Part shown: one piece after another, positions 1 to 8,050 of the stretch | Position numbering within the stretch: the stretch's first letter is position 1 | How the letters are laid out: every line of letters begins with the position of its first letter | Assembly (NCBI GenBank): GCA_029268645.1 | Contig: JAQWNI010000131.1 | Coordinates: 1 to 33,540 of the forward strand | Origin: Myxococcota bacterium | GTDB lineage: Bacteria > Myxococcota_A > UBA9160 > UBA4427 | Direction of reading: 5' to 3' | Length of the DNA stretch: 33,540 nucleotides | Position numbers and translations under genes: made by a program | Notes under the pieces: model-generated | Databases searched by the model: none | The model's input: the letters and a program-made list of their open reading frames with translations, nothing else | What the model was told of the DNA's origin: nothing

Positions 1-1
1 G

Positions 2-184
2 CTGAGCTTCGACCCTTCTCGGCCTGCGGTTTATCCCAATGGTCGATCGCTTGCCGACGACGTTCTCAATGACCGCCTTTCTTTCCTTTCCAAGGGTGAG
101 ATTCCCCATGATGGACTCTCGCCGCACACTGATTTCCTAAAGGAGTTCCCGTACCTCGGAGCACCCCATCCAAAAACGAGCTAG
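2..184 (+). CDS. DUF4331 family protein, C-terminal end (5' partial)
   Basis: An open frame enters from the left edge and stops at TAG 182-184, giving 60 residues. It shows the hallmarks of the C-terminus of DUF4331 proteins: an N-G-R-x-L-A-D-D-V segment followed about 35 residues later by F-L-x-x-F-P-Y-L-G-x-P-H just before the stop. DUF4331 proteins are mostly secreted or surface proteins of unknown function, common in marine and deltaproteobacterial genomes. The start lies outside the window, so length and signal peptide cannot be judged. The assignment rests on the C-terminal signature alone. Confidence 0.6.
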   Translation: MSFDPSRPAVYPNGRSLADDVLNDRLSFLSKGEIPHDGLSPHTDFLKEFPYLGAPHPKTS

Positions 185-779
185 GGCGTTCTTCGGCTTG
201 CGCCCGCGACATATCGCTTTGACCGACATGTAGACGCAAACGCGAGTGCTAAAAGGCGCGGTTGTGCTCGCGGACCTCGAGACGGTTACTTTCGTCCACA
301 CCCTTCAGGCGGAACCTGCAGGGTGTGGAAGTATCCGTGATGAAGTCAGTGCGAAGACGAAAGTGCCAGGACGCGTCAAGCCGGGGTCCCTCAGCCTGAA
401 TCTTGGGGCATCGTTCGACTGGTACGATCGGCTGGCTGAAGAACGCCATATGTGGTTTGGGGAATCCGAGATGGGCGGAGAGCGTAATGTTCTCTTTGTC
501 CCCTGCGTGCTCGCCCATCTGTCCAATCAACCCACATTTCTCTGGTCGACCACGGATGCCGCGACCGACCGAGGTACCCCTGCTCCCTCCCCCTGGGTCG
601 TGGAGGTGATTTGCGAGGCCGGTCTACGTGACACAGACAACTTGGTTGAGGGCCATTCAGTCCTGGTGGAGAGTTCAGAACTCGCCCCGGCTTTCGAAAG
701 AGGGCATCTGCGGCGCCGCCTCCGAAAACGGCTGCATCAGGGAATAGCTCAAGAAGTGCCAGATTCCCCCGACGGAACG
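185..779. other. stretch without a supported gene
   Basis: About 600 bp between the DUF4331 end and a 60-bp repeat. Overlapping open frames exist on both strands (for example 246-791 plus, 391-855 minus), but none has a recognisable domain, a good ribosome binding site or a protein-like composition. It may be decayed coding sequence. Confidence 0.4.
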
Positions 780-839
780 TCGAGCGATTGACATCCCGTC
801 GATCGCCGGAGGTTATTCCGGAAGGCAGCTTGCATGTCT
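780..839 (-). repeat. 60-bp interspersed repeat, copy 4 (diverged)
   Basis: Reading the minus strand from 839, this copy begins with the same 14 bases as copy 3 (AGACATGCAAGCTG). It keeps ATAAC and ATGTC at the positions equivalent to other copies, and the right end aligns only with a one-base shift. GACAT at repeat positions 2-6 pairs with ATGTC at 46-50, the same register as the outer stem in the copy at 32032. It lies about 55 bp upstream of sodN. Confidence 0.6.
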
Positions 840-893
840 TGTCCCCAATGATCATATTGAGTGCCTACAAATCTGACTCCTGGAGGGTGAATC

Positions 894-1370
894 TTGCTCC
901 GTAAACTTTCTGAAACCATCAAGAAGGCTGCTCCTGCACAGGAAGTCGCTGCACACTGCGACGGGCCGTGTGGAGTCTACGACCCATCATCTGCACGCAT
1001 CGCGGCTGAAGCAGCCTTATCCATGACCCAAAAAATCTTGGCCATGGAACGACCTGCTGCTGCTGACGACGCCGGAGCATGGGCTGCATACAACAACACC
1101 ATGACCCGATACGTGACGATCAAGGAAGAGCAAGCGCATCTTGCTAAAGAAGAACTCCTTATACTCTGGACTGATTATTTCAAGCCAGATCACCTTGAAA
1201 AATTCCCGAATCTTCACGATACGTTTTGGAAGGCGGCTAAGCTTTGCTCTTCAGTTAAGGTTGAAGTGAGCGCACAGCAGGCTCAAGAGCTCATGGATAC
1301 TGTCCAGGAAATTCATAAGATTTTCTGGCAGACCAAAGGCCGCGAGGTGACCTGGTACACGGTCAGCTAA
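894..1370 (+). CDS. sodN: nickel-containing superoxide dismutase precursor
   Basis: Ni-SOD converts superoxide to oxygen and hydrogen peroxide. The diagnostic nickel hook H-C-D-G-P-C-G-V-Y-D starts at residue 21. After removal of the 20-residue propeptide, His21, Cys22 and Cys26 become His1, Cys2 and Cys6, the nickel ligands. The rest is helical, as expected for the four-helix bundle, and the mature part of about 138 residues is somewhat longer than the 117 residues of the Streptomyces enzyme. Translation starts at TTG 894, preceded by GGAGG at 882-886. The next gene, 18 bp downstream, is the matching maturation protease, and a nickel permease follows, so all three form one operon. There is no secretion signal, so the enzyme is probably cytoplasmic. 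Confidence 0.95.
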   Translation: MLRKLSETIKKAAPAQEVAAHCDGPCGVYDPSSARIAAEAALSMTQKILAMERPAAADDAGAWAAYNNTMTRYVTIKEEQAHLAKEELLILWTDYFKPDHLEKFPNLHDTFWKAAKLCSSVKVEVSAQQAQELMDTVQEIHKIFWQTKGREVTWYTVS

Positions 1371-1388
1371 TAGAGAGCCCTGATCTGG

Positions 1389-1784
1389 ATGAAGAAGAAC
1401 GACGGCAATCAAGAGCACGATCGCAGTGACGCTGCCGTCTATTCCCCTGTCCCCCCGTTAAAGCTGGGCACATTCTTACTCTGGACTATCGGGCAGCGGC
1501 AACGGTTTCGGATATGTGGCCACTCGATGAGTCCCACTTTGGCTGAAGGCCAAGAAGTCCTGGTGAGGGCGTTTAAACCGAAAGAAAGGCCAGCCTCAGG
1601 TCAATTGCTTCTCGTGCGGCACCCTACGGACACTGAGCTCACTATGATCAAACGCTGCGTTAAGATTGAAGATGGTTTTGCCTGGGTTCAAGGGGATAAC
1701 TCGCGTGCCAGTACTGACAGCCGGCAGTTTGGCCCCGTACCACTCCACCTCGTACTCGGATTTGTTCGCTGCACATTCCCATGA
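1389..1784 (+). CDS. sodX: Ni-SOD maturation protease (S24/S26 signal-peptidase-like)
   Basis: This 131-residue protein resembles LexA/signal-peptidase serine proteases and is the type that removes the SodN propeptide to expose His1. The nucleophile is Ser46 in G-H-S-M-S-P-T, the general base is Lys88 in M-I-K-R, and the family box G-D-N-S-x-x-S-x-D-S-R is at residues 102-112. There is no clear membrane anchor, as in other SodX/CbiX-type proteases and unlike true leader peptidases. It lies 18 bp after sodN and 9 bp before the nickel permease, so the three genes are almost certainly cotranscribed. The gene symbol follows the usual name for the neighbour of sodN. Confidence 0.9.
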   Translation: MKKNDGNQEHDRSDAAVYSPVPPLKLGTFLLWTIGQRQRFRICGHSMSPTLAEGQEVLVRAFKPKERPASGQLLLVRHPTDTELTMIKRCVKIEDGFAWVQGDNSRASTDSRQFGPVPLHLVLGFVRCTFP

Positions 1785-1793
1785 GGCCAACCC

Positions 1794-2513
1794 ATGACGG
1801 GACATGCGCTCCAACTACTACTGGGCACTGCCGTTACGATCGGGTTCATCCATACACTTATCGGGGTGGATCACTCGCTGCCCTTCATTGCCATCGGCAA
1901 GGCTAGGCAATGGAGCCTTTTTAAAACACTCTGTCTGACTGCCGTATGTGGCGTTGGCCACGTGCTCGGCTCCGTCCTGCTCGGTTCAATTGGTATTGGA
2001 CTGGGCGTTACGCTCGAAAAGCTTACTTTCATACAATCCATTAGAGGCGAGATCGCGTCTTGGCTCATTATTGGCTTTGGGCTGGCTTACGCCTCCTGGG
2101 CTTACGTCAAAGCTCAACGTGGCCATACTCACAGTCACGCCCACTTACACCAAAACGGGACGGCTCATACCCACGACCACAATCATCATGCAAAGCATGC
2201 ACATGTGCATGAGGCGCAAACGCATAGCGGAACCCTGGCCGCATGGAGCCTTTTCGTCATCTTCGTCTTTGGACCTTGCGAAGCATTGATCCCAATACTG
2301 ATGGCGCCCGCAGCGGCCCATGATTGGATATGGGTTGCACTCGTTGCAGGTGCGTTTGGGCTGACAACCATCGTGACAATGATGGGCGTAGTCGCTGTGG
2401 GATATATTGGGTTATCCCTTCCTTCGATGCAGGGATTTGAAAAATACACAAACGTAGCTGCAGGAATCGCAATCGCCGCCTCAGGCTTTGCCATCCAAAT
2501 CCTTGGAATTTGA
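1794..2513 (+). CDS. nickel permease, UreH/NicO-like, with histidine-rich loop
   Basis: A 239-residue membrane protein with about six hydrophobic segments. The first carries H20-x5-D26-H27, the metal-binding signature of UreH/NicO-type nickel and cobalt transporters. A cytoplasmic or periplasmic loop at residues 111-144 holds 14 histidines, mostly as alternating H-x-H, and should bind nickel before transport. The order sodN-sodX-permease with gaps of 18 and 9 bp implies a dedicated nickel supply for SodN. Nickel specificity is inferred from context, since the family also moves cobalt. The three-gene unit looks less GC-rich than the aminotransferase region that follows, which may hint at acquisition, but this was judged by eye only. 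Confidence 0.85.
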   Translation: MTGHALQLLLGTAVTIGFIHTLIGVDHSLPFIAIGKARQWSLFKTLCLTAVCGVGHVLGSVLLGSIGIGLGVTLEKLTFIQSIRGEIASWLIIGFGLAYASWAYVKAQRGHTHSHAHLHQNGTAHTHDHNHHAKHAHVHEAQTHSGTLAAWSLFVIFVFGPCEALIPILMAPAAAHDWIWVALVAGAFGLTTIVTMMGVVAVGYIGLSLPSMQGFEKYTNVAAGIAIAASGFAIQILGI

Positions 2514-2740
2514 AAGAGTGAGGTCCGTTGAAAGCGCTCGATTGAAGTTAGTTGGTTTGAGAAGACACTCAAAAGCTCAGAGGGTCTCTAGGGAACGCGC
2601 GGCCACGCTTCGGCCTAGGCCCGCTCGCCTGCCGCAAATGAGGCTTGCAATTGGTCAGTTCCCGGTCACCGGGCTTTCTGCGGATTGAATATCACGCGCC
2701 GCCCTTGACGTTGCGCCGGAAGCCCGTTTGGACCTCCGAT

Positions 2741-3166
2741 TCAGAGCTTCTCCCTAGCGTCTTGCGGCTCGAATCGAAGAAACAATCTCGGGGGGAAGCC
2801 CGTAATAAATTTGAACGCCAGAGGGTGAGCGAATTTAGTGTCAAGTCGCTCCCACTCATCGGGGTCTTCGACCGGTACTGCCCGATACTCATTCTGGACA
2901 CCGTCAATCTCAACCGAAACTTGAGGGTGGGCGATGGCCTCTTTGTACCAAGCCCGAGGCCAGTGGTTGGCGCTGACGTAGACCGTTCCATTATCGTCAA
3001 GCCAGGCTAGGACTCGCTCGTTCGCAACGCCGTCGTCACCGGTTGTGGTGACGGTCAGGATGCTGCCGGCTTGGGGCTGAAAAATGCCGAGCAGGACCTC
3101 AAAGGAGAATACGAGGAGTCCATAACCCAGCACAACACCGATGATCACTTTTCCGAGCTTGGGCAC
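2741..3166 (-). CDS. membrane-anchored split-barrel (deazaflavin/nitroreductase-type) protein
   Basis: This 141-residue protein starts at GTG 3166 with a GGAG motif 8-11 bases upstream. Residues 5-28 form one membrane helix or uncleaved signal anchor. The rest matches the small split-barrel fold of PNPOx-like and deazaflavin-dependent (DUF385-type) proteins: a V-L-A-W-L-D-D-N-G strand, then V-S-A-N-H-W-P-R-A-W-Y and V-E-I-D-G. Such proteins bind F420 or flavin, but the ligand cannot be read from the sequence. It is divergent from the aminotransferase gene at 3487 and shares its upstream region. Family confidence is moderate and the substrate is unknown. Confidence 0.7.
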   Translation of the reverse strand: MPKLGKVIIGVVLGYGLLVFSFEVLLGIFQPQAGSILTVTTTGDDGVANERVLAWLDDNGTVYVSANHWPRAWYKEAIAHPQVSVEIDGVQNEYRAVPVEDPDEWERLDTKFAHPLAFKFITGFPPRLFLRFEPQDAREKL

Positions 3167-3486
3167 GACTATTCTCCTCGACAGAGGATAGGATATATTG
3201 GACGAGAAACCGCCAGTCGTGCTGTGAAACTCGTTTTGACCGGCCCACCACCCGTGCCCGCGATCGGCATGGAGAGGGCGAATGTCTCGTTAGTGATCTG
3301 GTGGCTGCCATGGAAAACAGAAACGCCCCGCGAGGCTTCTCGTCTTGCGGAATGTGCCTTTCGACTACGGCTCCCCGCCCTCTCTCTAGCCCCCCTGTTT
3401 CTCTTAGCCTCTACCGGCAATGGCCCAGGATGTAGAATGGGAATTTTAGAATTCCTATCCGCCCAGTCTTCAGCTCGAGGGACCCG
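3167..3486. other. divergent intergenic region
   Basis: 320 bp between the divergent genes at 3166 and 3487. It should hold both promoters. No conserved RNA, repeat or terminator was recognised, and the open frames here lack ribosome binding sites and homology. Confidence 0.4.
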
Positions 3487-4725
3487 ATGACCGACTTCAC
3501 CGAACGCGTCCTTCAGGCACGCTCCCGCTTCGAGGCGATGTGCGCGAAGCCCGTCTCACTCGACATCACCCGAGGAAAACCCTCCGCCCAACAGCTCGAC
3601 CTCTCGTTGGACCTTCTAACGGTGCTGGGACCTGATGATTTCAAGGATGGGCGGGGCCATGACTGCCGCAACTACGGCGTCCCGGATGGGCTCCCCGAAG
3701 TGCGCGCGCTGTTTGGCGAGCTGCTCGATCTCCCGACGGACGGCGTGGTCCTTGGAGACAATTCGAGTCTGTCCTTGATGGCGGATGCCCTCTCTGCGGC
3801 TGTTTTGCACGGGGTTCCCGGCGGAAGCGGGCCGTGGCGAGATTCCAATGCATACCTTCTGTGCCCGGTCCCTGGCTACGACCGACACTTTGGCCTGACC
3901 GACCACCTAGGCGTCGGAATGACGAACATCGACATCGGCATCGGCGGTCTAGACATCGAGTCGGTCGAACGCCTCGCCGCGTCGGATGAGCGAATAAAAG
4001 GTATCTGGCTCGTCCCGAAGTATCAAAACCCAGTGGGCTATACGCTCACTCTTGAGGAGGTCCGTGCCCTCGCGGCAATGAAGACCGCGGCGCCAGACTT
4101 TCGAATCCTGTGGGACAACGCATACGTGGTGCACCATATCGACGAAGTGCTTGATCCTGTCGCGAACGTGCTTCAAGCGTGTGAGGAAGCGGGGAACCCC
4201 GACCGAGTTTGGGTCTTCGGCTCGACCTCAAAGGTCACCTTCGCTGGCGCAGGGGTCTCCGCGTTCGGGGGCAGCCCAGCCAATGTGGCCTGGTTCCGGA
4301 AGCATCGCGGCGTGCGGACCATCGGCCCCGACAAGATCAACCAACTCCGACACCTTCGCTTCTTCGGCGACGCGGATGGGGTTCGTTCACATATGAAGCG
4401 GCACGCCTCGCTGCTCCGCCCGCAGTTCGAGGTCGTTCAGCGAGTGCTTGAGACACACCTCGGGGGGGGAGACTTCGCCCACTGGACACAGCCTCGAGGC
4501 GGGTACTTCGTAAGCCTAGACACCCGCCCAGGACGGGCCCGCCGCGTGTTCGACGCTGCGGCCCGGGCCGGAGTGGCGCTGACGCCCGTCGGCGCGACGT
4601 TTCCGCGCGGGAACGACCCCGAGGACCGCAATATCCGTATCGCGCCGACGATGCCTCCGCTCCGCGAGCTGGAGCAGGCGATAGAGATCCTTGCGACGGC
4701 GATTCTGTGCGAGTGCTCGGATTGA
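3487..4725 (+). CDS. type Ic aspartate aminotransferase (PLP-dependent)
   Basis: This 412-residue fold-type I aminotransferase belongs to the group represented by Corynebacterium AspT (MocR-like aminotransferase family). It should transfer the amino group between aspartate and 2-oxoglutarate using pyridoxal phosphate. Visible signatures are the N-terminal R-G-K-P substrate loop (29-32), Y-Q-N-P-V-G-Y-T (179-186), W-D-N-A-Y (209-213, with Asp210 for the pyridine nitrogen) and S-T-S-K (246-249, with Lys249 as the Schiff-base lysine). I-R-I-A near the C-terminus fits the carboxylate-binding arginine. Length is normal for the family. The start ATG follows a GAGGGA box at good spacing. It stands alone on the plus strand, so no operon partner helps to define its role. 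Confidence 0.9.
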   Translation: MTDFTERVLQARSRFEAMCAKPVSLDITRGKPSAQQLDLSLDLLTVLGPDDFKDGRGHDCRNYGVPDGLPEVRALFGELLDLPTDGVVLGDNSSLSLMADALSAAVLHGVPGGSGPWRDSNAYLLCPVPGYDRHFGLTDHLGVGMTNIDIGIGGLDIESVERLAASDERIKGIWLVPKYQNPVGYTLTLEEVRALAAMKTAAPDFRILWDNAYVVHHIDEVLDPVANVLQACEEAGNPDRVWVFGSTSKVTFAGAGVSAFGGSPANVAWFRKHRGVRTIGPDKINQLRHLRFFGDADGVRSHMKRHASLLRPQFEVVQRVLETHLGGGDFAHWTQPRGGYFVSLDTRPGRARRVFDAAARAGVALTPVGATFPRGNDPEDRNIRIAPTMPPLRELEQAIEILATAILCECSD

Positions 4726-4879
4726 CGGGACGCAGGCTGCTTTCGGGTTTGCCCACCTGACCGGTCCTCAAGCGGGTTTTCTGGCCGATGGTGTTGCTTC
4801 TTTCGAAGCGCATGGTGCGCTGCTTGTTCGGTTTTCAGAGTCGTTTCTGGGGTTCGATAGAGGGCCCGTATGCGGGGGG

Positions 4880-5473
4880 CTAATTCTCAATGTCCGAGGC
4901 CACGCTATGAGCGAGCGCAGTCAATCGGAGTCGGTAGGCAGTCAAAGTGGGACGGTCGAGCTTAAACCCTCGCGGAGCGAACTCGAGCAGGTCGATCCAA
5001 CCGTTGCGACGTGCTCTGTCGGCGGTTGATTGCAGTTGGACCCCCGTGCGCCGCAGGTACCTGTCGAGTCCGCGGCGAATCCGCTTCATTTCGATCCCGA
5101 CCGCCTTGGGGGCATATTCTGAAGTTGCACTGAGGAGTTCCTCGCCATACGGCGAAGCCGATGTCCGTTCCCAGAAGGCGCCATCGAAATTTTGCAGGAA
5201 GCCATCGAGCTGTTCTGCGACCGTCCCGGGCACTTCGAGCGCCGCGAGGGCGCGATCTGCTGCTTGCTCGACGAGGGCCGCGAATGCACAGGCGAAGATG
5301 TCGCCCTTGTTCTCGAAGTACTGATACAAAGCTGGACGGGACATCCCCGCTTGCTCGGCGATGTGCGCCATGGAGGTGCGAGAGAATCCGCGGGCCGAGA
5401 AAACGTCGATCGCGGCCGATGCAATCAGCGCGCGCTTTGGGTCATCTGCGAGTTGCTCAATCTCTGCCGACAT
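4880..5473 (-). CDS. TetR family transcriptional regulator
   Basis: A TetR-type repressor of 197 residues if translation starts at ATG 5473. The N-terminal helix-turn-helix is clear: A-A-I-D-V-F-S-A-R-G-F-S-R-T-S followed by I-A-E-Q-A-G-M-S-R-P-A-L-Y-Q-Y-F. The C-terminal ligand domain is unassignable. An in-frame ATG at 5524 would add 17 residues. I prefer 5473 because the extra DNA is AT-rich, contains partly symmetric TGAC/GTCA arms that could be an operator, and the helix-turn-helix spacing is then normal. The gene is divergent from the remnant of an MFS transporter at 5579, the usual target arrangement. With the transporter destroyed, this regulator may be orphaned. Confidence 0.88.
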   Translation of the reverse strand: MSAEIEQLADDPKRALIASAAIDVFSARGFSRTSMAHIAEQAGMSRPALYQYFENKGDIFACAFAALVEQAADRALAALEVPGTVAEQLDGFLQNFDGAFWERTSASPYGEELLSATSEYAPKAVGIEMKRIRRGLDRYLRRTGVQLQSTADRARRNGWIDLLEFAPRGFKLDRPTLTAYRLRLTALAHSVASDIEN

Positions 5474-5578
5474 TCGGTGATTTTGACGTATTCTGGAAAT
5501 TTTGTCAGGATTCGTTCTAGACATTTTTCTTAAAATGATGTCAGCCCAGTCGGTACCCGCCCGCAAAGAGGCTGCACA

Positions 5579-5787
5579 TTGAGCGAATTCCCGATCTACG
5601 CGCCGCTCGATCGTCAAATTCCCCGCGCCATCCGCTACACCTTCGAATTGGGCCAGGTCGCCGAGGGGCTGAAGAACGCGAGCTTTAATCTCTTCGTTCT
5701 CTTCCCTTACAACTGGGTTCTTCCGTCAGCAAGCACAAGTCCTTATTCGATGACGAGCTTAAAGAATCCGTTCTTGGGTTTATTTAG
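5579..5787 (+). pseudogene. MFS (GPH-type) transporter N-terminal remnant fused to foreign C-terminal piece
   Basis: TTG 5579, with AAGAGG at 5566-5571, opens a frame whose first 45 residues match the start of glycoside-pentoside-hexuronide MFS carriers (E-L-G-Q-V-A-E-G-L-K-N-A-S-F and then V-L-F-P-Y-N, where family members have L-L-F-Y-Y-N). Homology stops near 5716. From there a different frame reads as a plausible, highly charged C-terminus ending at TAG 5785-5787. The simplest reading is a deletion that joined the start of the transporter to the tail of another gene. The original frame continues to 5947 without transporter-like sequence. It faces away from the TetR gene. Confidence 0.55.
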
Positions 5788-5895
5788 CCCGAAACTCGGA
5801 CACGCTATATCCGTCACTCGGGGGCCGCCTCAAGAGCAGACATATCTTGGCTGCTCGAGGAAGCTTCCTGGCTGCCCCCCTTTCCGCAGGGTGTG

Positions 5896-5955
5896 GGGAA
5901 TGCAGGCTGGGTTCTCAAATAAGGCCCGAATCTGGGCGGTTTGTTAAATCCGTAG
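5896..5955 (+). repeat. 60-bp interspersed repeat, copy 5
   Basis: This copy aligns without gaps over 60 bp to the copies at 19164 (40 identical positions by hand count) and 32032 (39). Conserved blocks are GCTGG at repeat positions 11-15, CC....TGG around 31-40, GCG at 41-43 and AATCC.TAG at the end. Inner-stem position 16/30 is G-C here and A-T in copies 1 and 2. The outer stem is not kept. It lies 10 bp before a strong hairpin and just after the MFS remnant. Confidence 0.65.
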
Positions 5956-5965
5956 GGGAGTTCCA

Positions 5966-6000
5966 AAGCGGGCCCAGACGGCCCGCTTGCTTCTTCTTTC
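5966..6000 (+). terminator. rho-independent terminator-like hairpin
   Basis: AAGCGGGCC (5966-5974) and GGCCCGCTT (5980-5988) form a perfect 9-bp stem with a 5-base loop. A T-rich tail (5987-6000) follows in plus orientation. It would stop plus-strand transcripts before the convergent hydrolase gene, or end a transcript of the adjacent repeat. Confidence 0.55.
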
Positions 6001-6036
6001 GCCTCGCCTCGGCGAGGTCTTGCCTAGCATTCAAAG

Positions 6037-6909
6037 TCAAAATCGGCGAAAGAAGGTCAGCAGCGTTTCAGCGGTGCCCCTCGGATCCTCAATGGCGAGC
6101 ATGTGCCCTCGTCCGGGCACGACCTGATATTCGACCTGGGGAAGATGTCGGGCGAGCAACTCGGCGGGCTTGCGAAACATGACATCGAGTTCGCCGATCA
6201 AGACGAAATTCGGGCAGGCAATTTTCTTCAGCCCAGCGATCTTGGGGTCGAGATCGTTGAAGAAGGTGCGGCCGAATTCGGCCATGTGGCTCGGGTGGCC
6301 GTTCGCGCGAATATCCTCCAGCCAGTGCCAGCAGCGTTCGGGGTCCTTGTTGGTCGCGAAGCCGAGTTGAAAAGGTCGTCCGTCACCCTGTCGAGCACGC
6401 TGGATGATTTCGCGAACATTGAATTCTTCGAGTTCTGCGACGGCGGGGTTGTCGAAGGGCGTTGGGAAGGGTGCTGGATACGGACCTTCGTAGTTGGGGT
6501 CGCTGAACTTGTCGGAGGGAGCAGTCGCGGAACCCGTATCGGTCGAAACCAGCGAGATAAGTCGCTCGGGATGTTCCATCGCAAAACGAAGTCCCGCCAT
6601 GCCACCCGTTGCGTGGTTGAGCAGGTGAAATTGGTCGGCGCCCAGGTGATCCGCGAGTGCGCCGAGGTCGTTTGCGATTTGGTCCACCGTATAGCCCGGG
6701 TCCTCGCCGAAGAGGGGGGTGGAGCGGCCGTGGCCGCGGAGATCCAGATCGATCACTCGAAAACCAGCCTCCGCTAGCGCTTGACTGACCCCGGTTCGGG
6801 ACCAGTAGGCGCCGCACTGGGTGAGTCCATGTGTGGTGATGAGGGTGGTCGGGCCCTCGCCCGCGACGTCAAAGAAAAGGTTGGCACCGGGGCGCTGCAG
6901 GTAGGGCAT
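6037..6909 (-). CDS. alpha/beta-hydrolase fold protein lacking the nucleophile serine
   Basis: A 290-residue alpha/beta-hydrolase with the oxyanion region T-T-H-G-L-T (25-30), the D-L-R-G-H-G-R-S loop (56-63), an acid in G-E-L-D (Asp242) and a catalytic-type His269 in G-R-G-H. The nucleophile elbow, normally G-H-S-x-G-G, reads N-H-A-T-G-G (98-103), so the serine is alanine (codon GCA, one base from TCA). It therefore probably cannot form an acyl-enzyme. It may be a cofactor-free lyase or oxygenase-like member, a binding protein or a decaying enzyme. Start ATG 6909 has GGAG nine bases upstream. It is the last gene of a minus-strand operon with the reductase 56 bp upstream. Confidence 0.85.
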   Translation of the reverse strand: MPYLQRPGANLFFDVAGEGPTTLITTHGLTQCGAYWSRTGVSQALAEAGFRVIDLDLRGHGRSTPLFGEDPGYTVDQIANDLGALADHLGADQFHLLNHATGGMAGLRFAMEHPERLISLVSTDTGSATAPSDKFSDPNYEGPYPAPFPTPFDNPAVAELEEFNVREIIQRARQGDGRPFQLGFATNKDPERCWHWLEDIRANGHPSHMAEFGRTFFNDLDPKIAGLKKIACPNFVLIGELDVMFRKPAELLARHLPQVEYQVVPGRGHMLAIEDPRGTAETLLTFFRRF

Positions 6910-6965
6910 GAGGACTCCGGAATGGGGGTTTTGCTCGGGCAGGGCGCCCTGAGGAGCGCTTTCAA

Positions 6966-7991
6966 CTAGGGGGTGACGCGCACCAGTTGCTTACCGAAAT
7001 TTTGACCGCTCAGCAGGCCCCGAAAAGCTGCGGGTGCCTGGGCCAGGCCCTCGGCGACTGTTTCCCGGTACTTGAGTTCACCGGATTGGACCCACCCTGC
7101 AAGTTCGGCGCTGGCCTTGAGCCACTCGTCGAACCATTCCCGGACCAAGAAGAAGCGATGCTCGGGGGGGGGCTCCAAGCCAGCGAAAACGGTAAAGGGA
7201 GTTTCGACCTGGGCGATGTCTTCTTCACTGTTATAAAGAGAGACGAATCCGCAGATGGGTACCCGTGCGCCTTCGTTTAACAGGTTGGCGACGGCCCGTG
7301 TTACAGCCCCGCCTACATTTTCGAAATAGATGTCGATACCGTTGGGACAGGCTGCGCCGAGTTCTTTCTCCAGGGAGCCTGCCTTGTAGTCGATGCATGC
7401 GTCGAAGCCGAGTTCTTCCACACAGTAGGCACACTTTTCTGCGCCCCCTGCGACGCCCACGACGCGAAGGCCGAGTAGGCGGCCGATCTGCCCGACCACG
7501 GAACCCACGGCCCCCGAGGCCGCAGAAACGACGAGGGTTTCACCGCGCTTCGGCTTGCCGACACGTTGAAGCCCGAAATAGGCCGTGCGGCCGGGCATGC
7601 CCACCGCACCGAGCCAAGTGGAGAGTGGAGCAAGGCGCGCATCTGCGGGGAGAAGCGTGGCCGCTTCTCCGCTGACCCTAGCGAGGCTCTGCCAGCCTTC
7701 GTGGACGGTCAGAGTATCCCCCACCTTCCAACGTGGGGACTTAGACTCGATGACGACACCGGCGCACTCGCCGGTGATGATTTCGCCGATCTTGATCGGC
7801 TCAGCGTAGGATTTCCCTTCCCTCATCCGGCCCCTCATGTAGGGATCAAGCGAGAGGTATTGGATCTCGACGAGAATTTCACCCTCTTCGAGCTCGCCCA
7901 CGGATTCTTCTTCTAATCGGAAGCAGTCTTCGGTCGGTTCGCCCGTCGGCCTTTTGGCCAGAACCCATTTCTGGTTGATTCGCGTTGTCAC
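6966..7991 (-). CDS. NADP-dependent medium-chain oxidoreductase (LTD/CurA type)
   Basis: A 341-residue zinc-free medium-chain reductase of the leukotriene B4 dehydrogenase / prostaglandin reductase / CurA group, which reduces activated C=C bonds with NADPH. Signatures are Y-L-S-L-D-P-Y-M-R-G-R-M near the N-terminus, G-M-P-G-R-T-A-Y-F-G-L, the Rossmann loop A-A-S-G-A-V-G-S-V-V-G-Q and I-D-I-Y-F-E-N-V-G-G. The true start is GTG 7991, with AGGAG about ten bases upstream. The longer frame back to 8108 would overlap the preceding gene and adds no family sequence. It sits 59 bp downstream of the sulfatase-like gene and 56 bp upstream of the hydrolase, suggesting one transcript. The substrate is unknown. 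Confidence 0.9.
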   Translation of the reverse strand: MTTRINQKWVLAKRPTGEPTEDCFRLEEESVGELEEGEILVEIQYLSLDPYMRGRMREGKSYAEPIKIGEIITGECAGVVIESKSPRWKVGDTLTVHEGWQSLARVSGEAATLLPADARLAPLSTWLGAVGMPGRTAYFGLQRVGKPKRGETLVVSAASGAVGSVVGQIGRLLGLRVVGVAGGAEKCAYCVEELGFDACIDYKAGSLEKELGAACPNGIDIYFENVGGAVTRAVANLLNEGARVPICGFVSLYNSEEDIAQVETPFTVFAGLEPPPEHRFFLVREWFDEWLKASAELAGWVQSGELKYRETVAEGLAQAPAAFRGLLSGQNFGKQLVRVTP

Positions 7992-8050
7992 CGCTGCAGG
8001 CTCCTCGTTCTGGTGTGAAAGATCAGGGTCGGGAGTGTGGCTTTTAACGG

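Noticed and set aside
246-791. 181-codon plus-strand frame
   Set aside because: No recognisable family, no good ribosome binding site, unlikely composition, and its end runs into the 60-bp repeat; competing frames of similar length lie on the other strand.
2588-2650. Possible sixth repeat copy downstream of the nickel permease
   Set aside because: CTAGGGA and GGCTTGCA occur in the right order, but the spacing is about 7 bp too long and the middle does not match.
5320-5345. ATACAAAGCTGG inside the TetR gene as another repeat copy
   Set aside because: It encodes the conserved TetR S-R-P-A-L-Y-Q-Y-F segment and the rest of the repeat is absent.
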